Assembly: GCA_023375785.1 (NCBI GenBank)
Contig: SZWC01001514.1
Location: 105,855-169,854, forward strand
Direction: 5' to 3'
Source: Penium margaritaceum
Taxonomy: Eukaryota; Streptophyta; Zygnematophyceae; Desmidiales; Peniaceae
DNA length: 64,000 bases
The notes beneath the pieces are model-generated. The model was not told where the DNA came from, made no database searches, and worked only from the letters and a program-made list of their open reading frames with translations. Below are positions 48,240 to 60,900 of the stretch, one piece after another. The stretch's first letter is position 1; the number at the start of each line of letters is the position of its first letter. Both the position numbers and the translations under genes were made by a program.

Positions 48240-50170
48240 TTTCACCGTAGTTGTAGCGTTGCCACCTCAGCCATAAAATCTGGTCGGCGGCTAAGTGCAT
48301 CTGCTGGATTGAGTTTTCCTGGCCGGTACTCGGGATCGTAGTCGAACCTAGATTCAAGGAACTCCATCCATTGGGTTTGACGTTGACTGAGGTTTGGCTG
48401 CATCTTCAAATATTTTAATGCGTGGTGGTCGGTGCGCACAATGCATCAGCGGCACTCCAGGTAGCATCACCACATCTTGAACACGTGCACGGCCGTCAAC
48501 ATCTCCTTCTCTTGTACTACGTAGTTGAGTTCCGGTTCTCGCAATTTTCGAGACATGTAGGCAACCAGTTGTTTGCCACTGCCATGGTCTTGTAGAAGGA
48601 TCATGCCAATGGCTCTGTCGGATGCATCCGTGGTCATGACGTAGTTGACCGTTGGATCGGCTAATTGTAGGGCTGGCACCAAGGTCAGAGCGTTCCGAAA
48701 GAGCGGTGAACGTTTCTTTTTTGCTGTCTCCCCACCGCCACTCATTTTCTTTTTAAGTGAGGTCGGAAAGAGGCACTCACACTCGGGCGTAGTCCTGTAT
48801 GAAATGCTGGTAGTAATTGCAAAAGCCGAGGTAAACTTGAATTTATCGGATGTTGGTCGGCGTTGGCCAATCAGCGACTGCTGCCACTTTTTTCGGATCC
48901 ATGGTGATTCGTCCACCATTGATGACGTGACCCAAAACCTCGATCAAACAATGACCGAAGTCGCATTTCAAGAGTTTTCCTAAAAAATATCTCTTTGTGT
49001 AAAACTTTGAGGACTTTTTTAAGATGTCCATCGGCTGTACACCAGAATGTCATCGAGGTACACCACGAAAAAATCGTGGAGGTGCGGTCAGAAAATGTTG
49101 TTCATTGCCGCTATGAATGTCGCAGGGGAATTCATTAGTCCAAACGGCATCACCGTGAACTCAAAATGCCAATAGCAAGTTCGGAACGGCGTCTTCTGGA
49201 TGTCGGCGTCTGCCACGCGTATCTGTTGATATCCACCGCGTAAGTCTATTTTGCTAGTAATTTGAGCCCCTCGGAGCTGGTAAAGAAGTCCATCAACTCG
49301 GGGAAGAGGGTAGCAGTTCTTGATAGTAGATTCGTTCAACGCCCGATAGTCCACGCACATCTACATCTTACTACTTCGACTTTTGAAAAATAGTATTGGC
49401 GTGGATGGCTTGATGAACCCTCGACCGAGCATCTCGTTGAGTTGCTTTTTTCAGCTCGGTCAGCTCGTGATCGCTCATCCAATAAGCCCCTTGAACTGTA
49501 GGTCTGCTGCGTGGCTTCAATTTGATGCGATAGTCGATGTCTTGTTGAGGAGGTAAGCTTATCGGGAGTTCATCGGGAAAGACATTCACAAACTCCTGGA
49601 TGAGTGGTGCAAACTCTTCAGGTACCATCGCAAACTTTGTTGATGCAAATGAGGATGATGAGGCCGATGATGAGTCAGCTGCTACCACTTCCACTTCTCC
49701 CATTAGCTCAAGATGTATGAGCCACACACAAATGCCTCGTCGTATGCATTTCTTGGCAATGTTGAGCGGTATTGGCTGCACAGGTTGTCGTCTTTTGGCT
49801 TCCGCAGCTTCCTCTAGTGCTTCCACCTCTACTGCTTCTGTTTTTGGCTTCCATCCTATACGCGAAAGTTGTCGTTTGGCACCGTCAATCTCCACGTAGA
49901 CGTCACGGCTGTTCCATTCAATGTGCGGATTGTGCCGGTACAAGAAATCTCGTCCGAGGATGATTTTGTGATCGCTCATTGGACTAGACCTCCACACCAA
50001 GACATCCCGTTGATCCCCTTCTTGTAGCCGTAGTGGTTCTCGGAGTCTCTGTATCCGTAATCTCCCGTCAACACGTTTTCCTTCAAACACCCCTGGTTCG
50101 GTCTGCAAACCTAGTTTACAAACCATGTCGTTGCTAATCAAGCTGTGTGAAGCTCCTCCATCCAATAATG
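48240..50170 (-). mobile_element. Gypsy protease, reverse transcriptase and RNase H region
   Basis: The protease shows DGGASHSLIS (about 50150). RT shows [35 protein letters not shown] and a VYLDDILVY active-site box near 49050. RNase H shows TTDASDRAIG, VAYMSRKL and RPGKLNPADALSRR. This is the typical gypsy order. Fossil. Confidence 0.88.
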
Positions 50171-50329
50171 CCGGTACTATTTTGCGAATTTTGCATCCTC
50201 GAGGCTAAAATTTTAGCAGTATAACCGGTTGGTCGTCCTCGTACCCCTCGTCAAACTTTACGATCTTAGAAATTCTCTGTGGTGATGTATCTCGTTCAGA
50301 TGGGCGATCGTTCGGCGTAGATCGCTCCT

Positions 50330-51560
50330 CAGAGACAAGAGTTGTGCCTTTTACTCCTGTCCTTTGCCGTTTCCCGACTCATTTTTCTGCAAATTCCCCC
50401 CCCCTTTTGGCGTGTTGATTGCTCCGAAAGTTGCGAGCGATGTGCCTGCCTTTTCTGCAGTTGTAGCAGGTTCGGTATCTCTTTGGTCGACGGCATCCAC
50501 TTCCATTGGAGTCGAGCAGTACGACGACTGGTTCTTTCCATTTCTACGATAATTATAGTTAGGAGGTCACCAGCCATAGGATTCTTGGATCCAAGCGTTG
50601 TAGTCATCGTGGTTGATCCTTTATGCTGCTGCAATCATCCACGGTAAGCTGTTTTGGATGCCAAAAATAGCGATTGCTCACCAGATATCTCGCTTGAGGC
50701 CGTTGTAGTGAAAACAGAGTTCGTCGGGGACGATGTCTACTCCGTTGATGATCTCGCAAAATCTCTGCATGCACTCTGCCACGCTGGACTGCTGAGGGAG
50801 ATGATGGAGCTTGTACCGTATGTCAGACTTCTCATTCAGTCATCCAAAGCATGCGGGCATCGCGCACGAGAATTCATTCCATTCGGTTGGTGGCGTCAGC
50901 ACGTCTTGCCATTGTGGGTTGATCTGTTCCAAGGGTAGAACGCCTGCGGTCAGCGATATGAGAAGGGCGCCATTGGTTGTTGATGATGCTCCGCCGGTCT
51001 CCTGCTGCCGCTGGATGGTCTTTAGATCGGACCACCAACTTAGCGTCGTGCCAGGAAAAAGTGCGACTGCGAGGTGAATTTTCTTTTGATCATCGTTGAC
51101 CCTAGCAGCGGTGAAGTACACCTCCAAAATCGTCAGCCACATCTGAACCGTCGGTCCTTTTGAGTTTGCAGGATGGAATGGTTCTAGTGGAGCCGGACAA
51201 ATTTAGGGTTCACTCGAGAGTTGGGAATTTCTCTCGATGAGCACCATTTCATGCGTGCTTACGTTGCGAAGAGCATCCATCGCGACAATGAGTTTTTGCA
51301 GTAGGTGATTGTTGATCCCCTCGAGCGCGGAGATCCGGTTCGACAGTTCCTTGTTGATCCTTGCATGTCGTCTAGTGCCACATGTCGTCCCTGCTGTCGT
51401 CGTTGAGGCTGTTGGTAGGGGCGGCTGGTTTGTCAACGTTGGGTCGGTGACCGGATTGGTCGTCGAAGCCATAGGGGATGATCCAGGTGCCACGTAGCCT
51501 GCCATGCCAATGTTCACTGTTGCTTCTGGGTTCACGTGCATTGGCAAGTTTTACTCCGCC
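50330..51560 (-). mobile_element. Gypsy gag region
   Basis: A Pro/Thr-rich N-terminal part with a coiled segment (ELSNRISALEGINNHLLQKL) is followed by a Retrotrans_gag-like segment (YFTAARVNDDQKKIHLAVALFP, WWSDLK) and a nucleocapsid region near 50400. Fossil. Confidence 0.75.
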
Positions 51561-51730
51561 ATCACCGAAGCCATCACTGAAGACCTGCTGTTGGTCGTCG
51601 GTTGCGCTCGCTTACCTCACGTCGTAATTGCAAAGCCTGCAAAGTCTTGACGTGGGAGATGAAATGACGGCTTGTGCGAGGTAGTCCTCCAGATGTGTAA
51701 AGTAGTCGGATGCCTCTCTAGCACCACTGC

Positions 51731-51742
51731 GCTTTGATACCA
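51731..51742 (-). other. Gypsy primer-binding site (tRNA-iMet 3' end)
   Basis: On minus TGGTATCAAAGC, one base from the complement of the initiator-Met tRNA 3' end, two bases after the 5' LTR. Confidence 0.88.
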
Positions 51743-51744
51743 AG

Positions 51745-52306
51745 TGTTTTGTCGAACGCAGTGTAGATGGTGAATAGGTAGAAGTTGCAAGGCAGAACAC
51801 GATTTAGATTTTGGGACACTTCACCAGTTTATTATTAGCGGTAAGTGTACTTTGATGACAAGTATCAAAACGATCGAACATATATATATATATATATATA
51901 AGTGTCAAGTTACGAATGAGACATAGTCGGGGTTGTTGGGTCGTTTGTCGAGCGACACGTGCGGAGTCACATCGTGAGTGGTCGGATTCGAGAAGGTCCA
52001 TCAAGAAATCGGGAGTCTTTGAGAATCGACGGTGAAGATGCGAGATGCATGTTTATAAATACAGATTTGTCTTGATGCATCAAGAAGTTGAACGAAAGGT
52101 TGTGGTACTTCTCTCGTAGGTTTCGCGAGAGTGGTTGAAGTTGTTGGAAGATTCGGGAAGGTCCATTGAGGGCAAGGCAGTTGGCAGGTTTGTCCTCGAC
52201 TGTCGGAATGAATATTGCGGTATTCACAACGCGATGGGATGTGTTTACAATAAGATAAATGCCTACTCGGAAAGATTAGGGACTCGTGTACGTCTGGTAC
52301 ATAACA
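51745..52306 (-). repeat. Gypsy 5' LTR
   Basis: 562 bases; on minus it starts TGTTATGTACCAG and ends GACAAAACA. An (AT)n run of about 20 bases near 51880 is longer than in the other LTR. Confidence 0.9.
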
Positions 52307-52311
52307 ATATG
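52307..52311. repeat. Target-site duplication ATATG, right
   Basis: ATATG directly after the terminal TAACA of the 5' LTR. Confidence 0.8.
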
Positions 52312-53040
52312 GGCTTCCAAAGTTATGGTGTGCGAGGCGGCTCTGGGAGTCAGTCGCGGTTCGACTGCCGGTGAGTAATCGACCGGAATGAGTAACAAAA
52401 ATACATCTGGTGTTTTTGCCCCAGAGGACCACCGAGTCGCTCCGGCAAATGATCTGCCAGATTTCAGTAGTACATGTTGTTACTGAGGGACTTGGCCAAA
52501 ATCCTAGCTCGGAGTCCAAAAATCAGTAGTACATTTTTGTACTCGAGACTCTGTCAAAATTCTGACTGCAAGTCCGCGAATAGGTTTCAAAACACATCAA
52601 TCTCCATCACCAAACTCAATGATTAACTAATCAAAACAGACCCCAAAGGTGCAAAGGGCACCGCCACTACGTGTAGAGACATCTGCGCCTCCGGAATGGC
52701 ATGTTGATGGGTCCTTGATGTGTGAGGGCGCCTCGGCGGGTGACATGGTGCACGCCGCCGACTGAGTGGCTGGATTGGGGTACCGCACTTCGGCTGACGT
52801 AGCGGGAGCTATGGTGATCCGAATAGTGCACAGTTTGGTATGTTAGAGAGCTCATAACTAGCCATACAAATATTCAGGTTATGTCCATGTTAGAAAACTA
52901 ATGCAAAATTGCATTATTCCCTTTGCAAAAGTGACTGTCGCACAACTCCCTTCCACTCCTAGAAACATGGCGTGAGGCGACCAGAAAGCTCACACTTAGA
53001 CTCAAAACCCACACCAAAAGAGAAAGTTGTGAGCTCCAAG
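52312..53040. other. Flank of the gypsy element; possible exon end and a short tandem repeat
   Basis: Just beyond the target duplication a + frame (GFQSYGVRGGSGSQSRFDC) runs to a consensus splice donor GTGAGTAA at 52371, hinting that the element landed in a transcribed exon. At 52465-52582 a block of about 59 bases starting CAGTAGTACAT is tandemly doubled. The rest is anonymous; it may include the undefined LTR of element D. Confidence 0.35.
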
Positions 53041-55863
53041 TGAACACCCATTGGAGCACGTTAGAACTGCCTCCACCCGGGGGCTGGTTTCTGACAAAGG
53101 GTTATGGGTACACAGCTCTGACCAGTCTACACATCGCTCGTGGCTTTTTGTGGCGGATGGGATTCTCGTTAGGGACGACATCACCGTCAAAATCTGAGGT
53201 CCCAGAGTGGAAGATTGTTGAAGTGGCACAGAAGGAGACGTAGACCATCCAGAAGTATGCAGGTGGCCCTGGCTACGGGCTATGGAGGTGGCTCTTTGAG
53301 CTGCACCTTGTGCATAAGGGGCTGCTAGAGGTCATGAAGGTAACGCAAGTCCTTGACGAAGAGACAGCGACAGAATCATAGAAGGAGGCCTTTCAAAAGA
53401 AGAACACAGAGGTGCTCATGTTGCTGGTGTCCGGGACGGCTGAGTCATAGTGGGACTACTTCCTGGGCTATAATCTGGCAGCTGAGGCTTGGCAAAAACT
53501 TTGTACAATCCATTAATCCAAGTCGGTGGAAGATAAAATCTTTGCAATGAAGTGACTCCTGAAGGTGAGAATTGAGGAGGGGGATGATGTCATCTCCACC
53601 ATGCAATAGACCGAGTCGCTTGCCTCACAGTGCAATGACGTAAGGTAGAAGATCGGCACACAGCTGTAGGTTATGGTCCTCATGGTCCTTCTCAACAGCT
53701 GGAGCTCTCTCATCACCATCTTAGGATGATGGACAGAGGACAAGCTTACCTATGGCATGGTCACATAGTTCATCCGCAACAAGGCGTAGCGAAGGAGCTA
53801 CGGGAAGTCTTTGTCTATCTCATCAGCCCTCGTCACCAAAACACGTGGTGGCGGAAGCAAGGGTAAGGGAGGTGGCGGAAACGGTGGCTGCAAGAAGGAC
53901 ACCAAGAAGGATGCATATTGTAACTGCGGAAAGGAGTGCCATTGGGCCCCTGATTGCACCGAGGAGGCAAAGGCCGGCGGCAAGGACTCCAAAAGAAACA
54001 AGGCACTCCTCCACGACACTCAAAACCACTACCTCAAGAAGGCCAACTGGCAATGCCTTTACTCCGGACTAGAGGAGCATACCCAGGTCAAGAAGGCCGG
54101 GTTCATCAACTACACCAAGTCTAGCAAGTTCATGGTGGTCATGAATGACAAGGTCAAGCCGGTGGCTGGCCAAGGAGCCTTGTACATGGAGGTGGTGGTT
54201 GGTGGGAAGTGGGTGCCGTGCGTCATCAAGGACGTGCAGCACTTACCCGGCTTGGCTGAAATTCTAAGTGTCAGACGCATGACGGACAAGGGATACAAGG
54301 TGCTCTTCAGAAGAAAGGGGGGATTCATGCCGAAGGATGGTGGTGGCGAGCTCGTGTTGGAGGCTAAGCACGAGGGAGGTCTCTACATCAAGGAGACCAA
54401 GGTGATCCCTGTGATGACAGATTCAACAGACTTGCAGGGATGCACCGTCGACCTGGCCAAAGGAGGGAAAGCTAATCTGGAGCACTGGCACCGACAATTG
54501 GAACATTCCTCACCCACAGTCATGAAGGAGATGGTGAAGCGCGAGCTGGTACGCTACCTTGTCATCGATGGTGCGGAAGAGGTGACAGATGTAGCAAAGC
54601 ACAAAAAGTACGAGCCTTGCATTTTGGATAATGTGCGACACAAACCGTTTAAAAAACGTGAATCGTGCCTCGGACCTGTTGGAGGTCGTACACAGTGACA
54701 TATGCGGACCATTTAAGACGGCGTCAAAGAACGGCACCCGTTACTATGTCACCTTCATTGATGTATACAGTAGAAAATTCTTCGTGTAGTTCATAAAGCG
54801 AGGTCCCGGGCCGGCTGAAGGAGTATGTCGCCGCGGTGGAGAGGCAGGCTGACTGGAAGGTCAAAGCACGTCAGAGAGTACGTGGGTTGTAGCGGGTGGA
54901 TGAAGCAGCAGGGCCTTACATGGGAAAAAAATATGCCGTATTTGCCTCAGTCAAATGGCGTGGCAGAGTGCGCAAACTACACGCTGCTGAACATGGTACG
55001 GACCATGTTAGTGGATGCGGAATCACCAAAAAGCTTCTGGGTGGAAGCTGTGCGTATGGCAAGCTACCCCATCAACCTCACTCCTATATTAGTCCTGAAG
55101 AAGAAGAGCGCCTAGAAGAGGCTGCAGGAGATTTGGAGCGGGTGTAAGCCATGTGTGGCGCACTTGAAAGTGTTGGGATCGAAGGCACACACAATGGTGC
55201 AGGCTGTGCAGCAGCCCGATAGCAAGCTAGAGGTCTGTGGTAAATTTGTATCTCTTCCTTGGCTATGAGAGTGTGTATAAGGCGTACCGGCTTTATGACA
55301 TGTGCAAGGAGGAGGTAATCCGCAACCGAAATGTCGATTTCAACTAGTAGTAGTACTAAATCAGTAGCAACAACATGAGCGTGGTAGACTCTCCAAAGAC
55401 AGGGAAGTGGTTCCAACTCCTTGAATGCGAGAAGGAGCCGGCGGACGCTGATGTTGAGGATGTGGCATCATAGCGTGACATTGCACCAGCGGTGGCAGCC
55501 GACGTGGAGGACTCCGATGACGATCAAGCTCATGTGGAGATCCACCGAAAGGATCCGGCGGATGAGGCACCAAGATGGCCAAGGCATACACTCCCGGTGG
55601 AGTGTGCAACGATTGTCGGTAAAAAATCCACTGGACGTGCCACCCGTCCGGGCGATGTTTCACCGGAGTGAGAGAGATCCTCACGGAGCTATCCGATCAA
55701 TGACTCACTGGAGAGTGCAGAGTTAGAGGGATTGCAGCTGAGTGACGATGCACCACCAAAACTACCGTGCCGCACTGGGAGGCAGCAGAAAACAGGGAAG
55801 CGGTTTGACGCGAGCACTGGTTGATGGATTGGCATGACACGGTGCATGCTAGTTGCATCAACG
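53041..55863 (+). mobile_element. Ty1/copia retrotransposon (element D), truncated fossil
   Basis: On + the order is primer site (53099), gag (about 53110-53890), CCHC-type knuckle (YCNCGKECHWAPDC, about 53918), protease and GAG-pre-integrase region (HLPGLAEILSVRRM; HWHRQLEHSS, about 54490), integrase (about 54690-55120; LPQSNGVAEC) and a linker to about 55850. Reverse transcriptase and RNase H are missing: the element stops where the LTR of element E begins. The coding part is broken in several places. The 5' LTR limit is not defined. Confidence 0.8.
53099..53113 (+). other. Element D primer site (tRNA-iMet anticodon arm)
   Basis: GGGTTATGGGTACAC matches the complement of the anticodon stem-loop of plant initiator-Met tRNA (GGGTTATGGGCCCAC), the internal half-tRNA type of priming known from Drosophila copia. 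It begins two bases after a CA end (53096), as in element E. Confidence 0.7.
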
Positions 55864-56584
55864 TGTTGACATGGTGTGTCCCTTGCCATGAGTACCGTTG
55901 ATCGTATTCCCTGGTTTGACCACTCACGAGTAGTGGAACACCTGATCTGACTTTTGATCTGAATTCCTTGGTTTATTACATGTTGGATTGAGCTTTGAAT
56001 TGATCAATTTGAGTGAGTATTCAGAAAGTTTGCCTAGCCCAAAGTTCGGGTGTTGGACGGGTGGAATCTTGTACCCGCGATGGGTGGTGGGATAATCCAC
56101 GGCCAGTGATCCGAGTTCATCCCCAACGAGTTCCAAATGCACTAGGGGCATAGAAAAAGCAACGAGAAAGACCTCATTGACCAGGAGGAAATTCTCCTTG
56201 ACGTCTGGGTAAGGAAAGGCGCTCCGACGAGTCATCGTCGAAGCACCTCCTGTTGCCTAGCGATCAAGGCAAGGTGGGTGGCTCCACCAAGGGTTACTTC
56301 AACGGCCGTAGCAGGGGCTCTACTGCTCCGATTTGGACGTACTTGGATGCGTTGGAAGGCTTCAATCACAGGCTATAAGGATCAGATGTAATCTATCCAA
56401 AGCAACAGAAACGTGTTTTGATTTGGTTCTACTGAATGCGACGTGTTCTGCCCACTCACATCGGTGATCCTTGTTCTCCACACTCTTCACCAAAGGTGTC
56501 CATTGGCTGCCCCAAACATTGGTAGCATACATTAGTGAGAGCTAGGCATCCTTGAGGGTGCCTCCACACCCACTAGTGCCAATA
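55864..56584 (+). repeat. Element E 5' LTR
   Basis: It begins TGTTGACATGGTGTG and ends ACTAGTGCCAATA, two bases before the primer site. Its limits are confirmed by the inverted solo copy at 38714-39433 of almost the same length. Confidence 0.88.
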
Positions 56585-56586
56585 AA

Positions 56587-56601
56587 GGGTTATGGGTCCA
56601 C
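56587..56601 (+). other. Element E primer site (tRNA-iMet anticodon arm)
   Basis: GGGTTATGGGTCCAC differs by one base from the complement of the initiator-Met tRNA anticodon stem-loop. This points to priming by a cleaved (half) tRNA. Confidence 0.78.
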
Positions 56602-57606
56602 GTGCCTAAAAGGACCCTAGCTCTACAACTTTCACGCTACCGCCGCGTGCCATGGCAATGACAGAACAAGAGAGCATCGGCGTTGTCTCGAAGTTTGACG
56701 GGAACGGCTGCCCTTTGTGGAGGTGGCGGTTTGAGGTCTACCTCCATGAAAAAGGCCTGCTTGAGCTGATCAACGGTAAAGAGACTGCCCCTCCGGATAC
56801 CGCGACGCCGGAGGAAGTGGACAAGTACAATAAGCGCAACAAGAAGGCGCTTGCCTTGTTGGTGTTAGCACTAGCTCCGACGAAGCGCGCACTGGTTCAA
56901 GGATGCATGGAGGCTGCGGAGACCTTGAAGAATCTCTATACCATCTATTAGTCCACCAACCTTGCTAACCAGCTCTTCGTCTTCAAGAGGCTCATCACCC
57001 TCCGAGCCAACATAGGCGACGAAATCATCGAGATCCTGTAGTAGATCAAGTCTCTTACTACCGAGTGCGTAGCCACCGGATGGAAGTTTGACCCTCACCT
57101 TCCTTGTCCTCCTGGCCTTGTTGGACAGTTGGAGTCCCATGATCACCATCGTAGGCGGCTGGTCTGCCGATGAGCTCAAGTACCTGAAGGTGGCTAAGTA
57201 CATCCGCAATAAATAGATGCGGCATGGTGGGAGAGAAAGTAGGGCAACATCAAGTTCCTCCTATGCCGTCCGTCCTCAAGGTAGAGAAGGAGGCAAGAAG
57301 GGGAAGGGTGTCAAGCAGGACACCAAGAAAGGTGACAAGAAGGGGAGTGCCACGTGTGTGGAAAAAACTGCCACTATGCACGCAACTACCCCAACAGGAA
57401 GTTGGACCAGCCGGGGAATGCTGGAAAGAAGGAAGGCCTTGAAATGATGGCCAAGGAGTCCACCGACTTGACAGATCCGGGAGTCTCCGTGATTGACTCT
57501 GGATCGAGCCGCCACACGCAATGCAACCCGGGGGGCATTCGCCACCTATAGCACCTGGGAGCGGCGAATGATGGTGGCCAACGGCAAAACATACCCTACT
57601 ACCAGC

Positions 57607-57957
57607 TGAATTCGGACAAAAAATTTACCCTTGAGCTCGACCCTGTTGCATAATTAGGTTCCCGCCTTGTAGCCAGTGTGTAGAAATTCCTTCCAAAACG
57701 AGTCTTGAAAATAAGCGGGCTCAATTCATGCTCGCGTGAAGCTCCCAAAGAGGGAGAGGCCAGCAGAACGTACCCCAATCACTTGATTGTGTATGTTAGC
57801 ATGCACGTTTGACCCAGACTCCTGATCATTTCTGAATTTAAGACACCCATAATTATGTGATGCCTTGTAGCCAGTGTACAAAAATTCAGCTTCAATTGTT
57901 TGAAATAATAAAAAAAATCCTTTGCAAACGATTATCTGAATTTAGGCGGCAGTACGG
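57607..57957. mobile_element. Non-coding insert of about 350 bp in the element E protease region
   Basis: An AT-rich block separates two parts of the protease region that are adjacent in copia elements. It holds two direct copies of a word of about 40 bases containing GCCTTGTAGCCAGTGT, 198 bases apart (57664 and 57862). No clear terminal inverted repeats, so the class is unknown; the boundaries are approximate. Confidence 0.5.
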
Positions 57958-60900
57958 TAGTTGGCTGTTGGTGAAGGCAATGTTCACATCGAGATGGATG
58001 TGGACGGAGAGGCTGTCACAAGCACAATTCATGACGTGCTCCACATGCCCAATTTTGGGATAAATCTGCTGTCGGTGAGCCGTCTTACCAACAAGGGGCT
58101 CGAGGTGCTCTTCAACAAGAAGGAGGCCATCATCCGGAAGGAGGGGAACAGCCAGGTGATTGCACCTGGAAAGCGAGAGGATGACTTTTACCTGCTCCGT
58201 GCAAAGATCCTTGGCAGCCGGGCAGGTTCCGACGTCGTCCACCTTGCAAAGAAGGATGATGGAGACCTGGACCTGTGGCACCGCTGCCTATGTCACATCG
58301 CTCCCTCACCTGTGAGAGACATGGAAAAGAAGAAAGTGGTACGGGTCATCAGGTCAAGAGCCTCGACACAGCCAAGAATACCGTGTGTGAGCCGTGCGTG
58401 GTTGGCAAGGTGACACGGCAACTGTTTGATGGCAAAGGAACGCGTGCATCAGCAAAGTTGGAGGTGGTACACAATGACGTGTGCGGACCATTGAAGAGCT
58501 CCATTGGGGGGGCTCGCTACTTCATGACCTTCATTGATGATCACAGTTGTTAGCTCTACCTCTACATCATCAAGAGGAAGAGCGATTTCTTGTTGTGCAT
58601 GCAGGAGTTCATGGCGGCACTGGAATGAAAAACAGGGTTGAAGGTGAATGCATTCTGGAGCGACAACGGCGGCGAGTACGAGGGCTGCTCGGCGCGGATG
58701 AAGAGCAAGGGGATCGTGTGGCAGAAAACTATGCCATATTCTCCGTAGAAAAACGGCGTCGTTGAGAGTGCGAACCACACCATCCTCAACATGGTCCGGT
58801 CCATGTTGAGCGATGCCGCCCTCGCGCAGCGGTACTGGGGCAAGGCGGCACGGACATCGGCGTACATCATGAACCTGACGCCGACGAAGCCACTAAAGGA
58901 TGTGGATTCCAAGGTGTGAAAGAAGCCACAAGAAGTGTGGAGCAGGAGGAAGCCAACTCTGGCTCACCTCCGCATGTTTGGTAGTGTTGCACATGCTGTT
59001 GTGAAGGCACGGGAGGGGCGGGGTAAGCTAGGCCAACGGACTTGCTGGTGCATCTTCGTCGGGTACAAGAGCGGGAGCAAGGCATACCGGCTCTTCGACC
59101 CGTGGAGGCAGCAGATCGTGAAGAGTCACGACGTCACGTTCGACGAGGACAGCCATTGGACGGACAAGGACACGGGTCTCTCCAAGCGGTGGAAGTGGCT
59201 GCCACTCCTCGAGGAGGAGACGCCAGAGGATGAAAAAGAGGGTGACGTCCAAGCGGCTCCAACCGGCGGGAATCATCCGACGGATGGGGGAGCGGCTGAT
59301 TTGCATTCAGCCGAGCCGGACAATGAGTCCGAAGCGCCGGCGGCAGGAGCTGAATGAGGAGGCGGGGAGTGAGCGTGCATCTCCACGTTCCAAGAGAGAG
59401 GGGGAGCAGGCCAGCAGTACGAGTGGCACCGCGAGAGGACAACAACAGCAGCGGTAGCAACAACAGCATCCTCAAAAGCAAGAGCCTCAAAAGCAGCAGC
59501 CCCGAGGAAGCAGATGCGCAAGGAGGATGGCAAAACGGTACGATGCCACAGAGGACATCTCGACTGGGTTTACTCGAGTGTTTTTTTGTGGAGGAGGAGC
59601 CCAAGACCGTCAAGGAGGCATTGCAGCAGAAGGATGGGACTGAGTGGGAGGGAGCTATAAAATCTGAGCTCGCCTCCCATGAAGAGAATGGTACTTGGCA
59701 GCTGATCGACAGGCCAGAGGGCACAAAAAGCATCGGCTCCAAGTGGATCTTCAAGAAGAAGCTCATCAAGGAGGGGGAGGTGGAGCGGTACAAGGTACGA
59801 CTGGTGGCGAAGGGGTACGCCCAGCTGAAGGATGAACACTACGATGAAATCCTTCACACCGGTGGCAAAGTTTGCCTCCATCCACTCCATCCTCTCGGTT
59901 GCAGCGGCGTGCGACTATGAAGTTCACCAAATGGACGTGAAAACTCCTCAATGGCGACCTGGACAAGGAGGTTCTCATGGAGGTGCCAGAGGGCGTGGAC
60001 GTGCTGCCGGGGGAGGTGTGCCAGCATTGCAAGGTGCTCTACGGGCTGAAAACATCGCCCCCCATGTGGTACCTAAAAATGGACGTCTTCATGGCCGAGC
60101 TTGGCTTCAAGTGCTGCAAAGCGAATTAGAACGTGTACATGTGGAAGCAGCCAAGATTGCACCAGATCATGGTCCTTTACGTGGATGACCTCATCCTTGT
60201 GTCCTCGAACATGGAGGATTTGGTGAACCTGAAGTGACAGCTAGGTGGTCGGTTCAAAATGACCGACATGGGCGAGCTCGAGTACTACCTCGGCGTCGCC
60301 ATCAAGAGGGACCACAAGGCACGCACTCTGGAGATGGGGCAGGCAAAATATGTGCAAGAGGTGCTCCGCCGCTACAACATGGAGGAGTGCAACCCCATTG
60401 ACACACCCATGAGCACCTCATGTGAGTTGAGCTCGAGCATGGGGCTGAGCACGGACAAGGAGAAGGAGGAGATGGTAGGTGTGCCATACCAGTCCACTAT
60501 TGGGAGCATCATGAACGCCACGGTGGCGACTCGGCCTGACCTGGCCTTCGCAGAGGACCAAGTGAGCTGTTATGTTACTGAACCGGGGCCGCTGTATTGG
60601 CAAGCAGTGAAGCGGATCCTCCACTATCTCAAGGCGATAAAACAGTCGCGGCTCGTGTTTGGAGGGGGAGCGTGTGACAACTCCCTCGAGTTGGTTGGAT
60701 ACTACGGATGCCGACTGGGCTGGTGATGTGGATGAAAGAAAATCAATATCAGGGTACGTGTTTGTGCTTGGTGTTGCGGCAGTTTCGTGGGCAAGCAGGT
60801 AGCAGGATTGTGTGGCACTCTCTAGCATCGAGGCGGAGTACATTGCACTCGCGGAAGCCACAAAGGAGGCGGTGTGGTTGCGGCGACTGCTAAAGGAGAT

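Larger units (their letters stand above)
46245..52306 (-). mobile_element. Ty3/gypsy chromovirus-type retrotransposon, fossil with both LTRs
   Basis: The element is 6062 bases on minus: 5' LTR, tRNA-iMet primer site, gag, aspartic protease, reverse transcriptase, RNase H, integrase with zinc-binding HHCC, chromodomain-like end and 3' LTR, flanked by ATATG. RT before integrase assigns it to Ty3/gypsy and the chromodomain to chromoviruses. By eye the LTRs differ at about 12% of positions over about 200 compared bases, mostly transitions, so it is old but probably younger than element B. The structure is complete, but the coding region is broken in several to about ten places. Confidence 0.92.
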
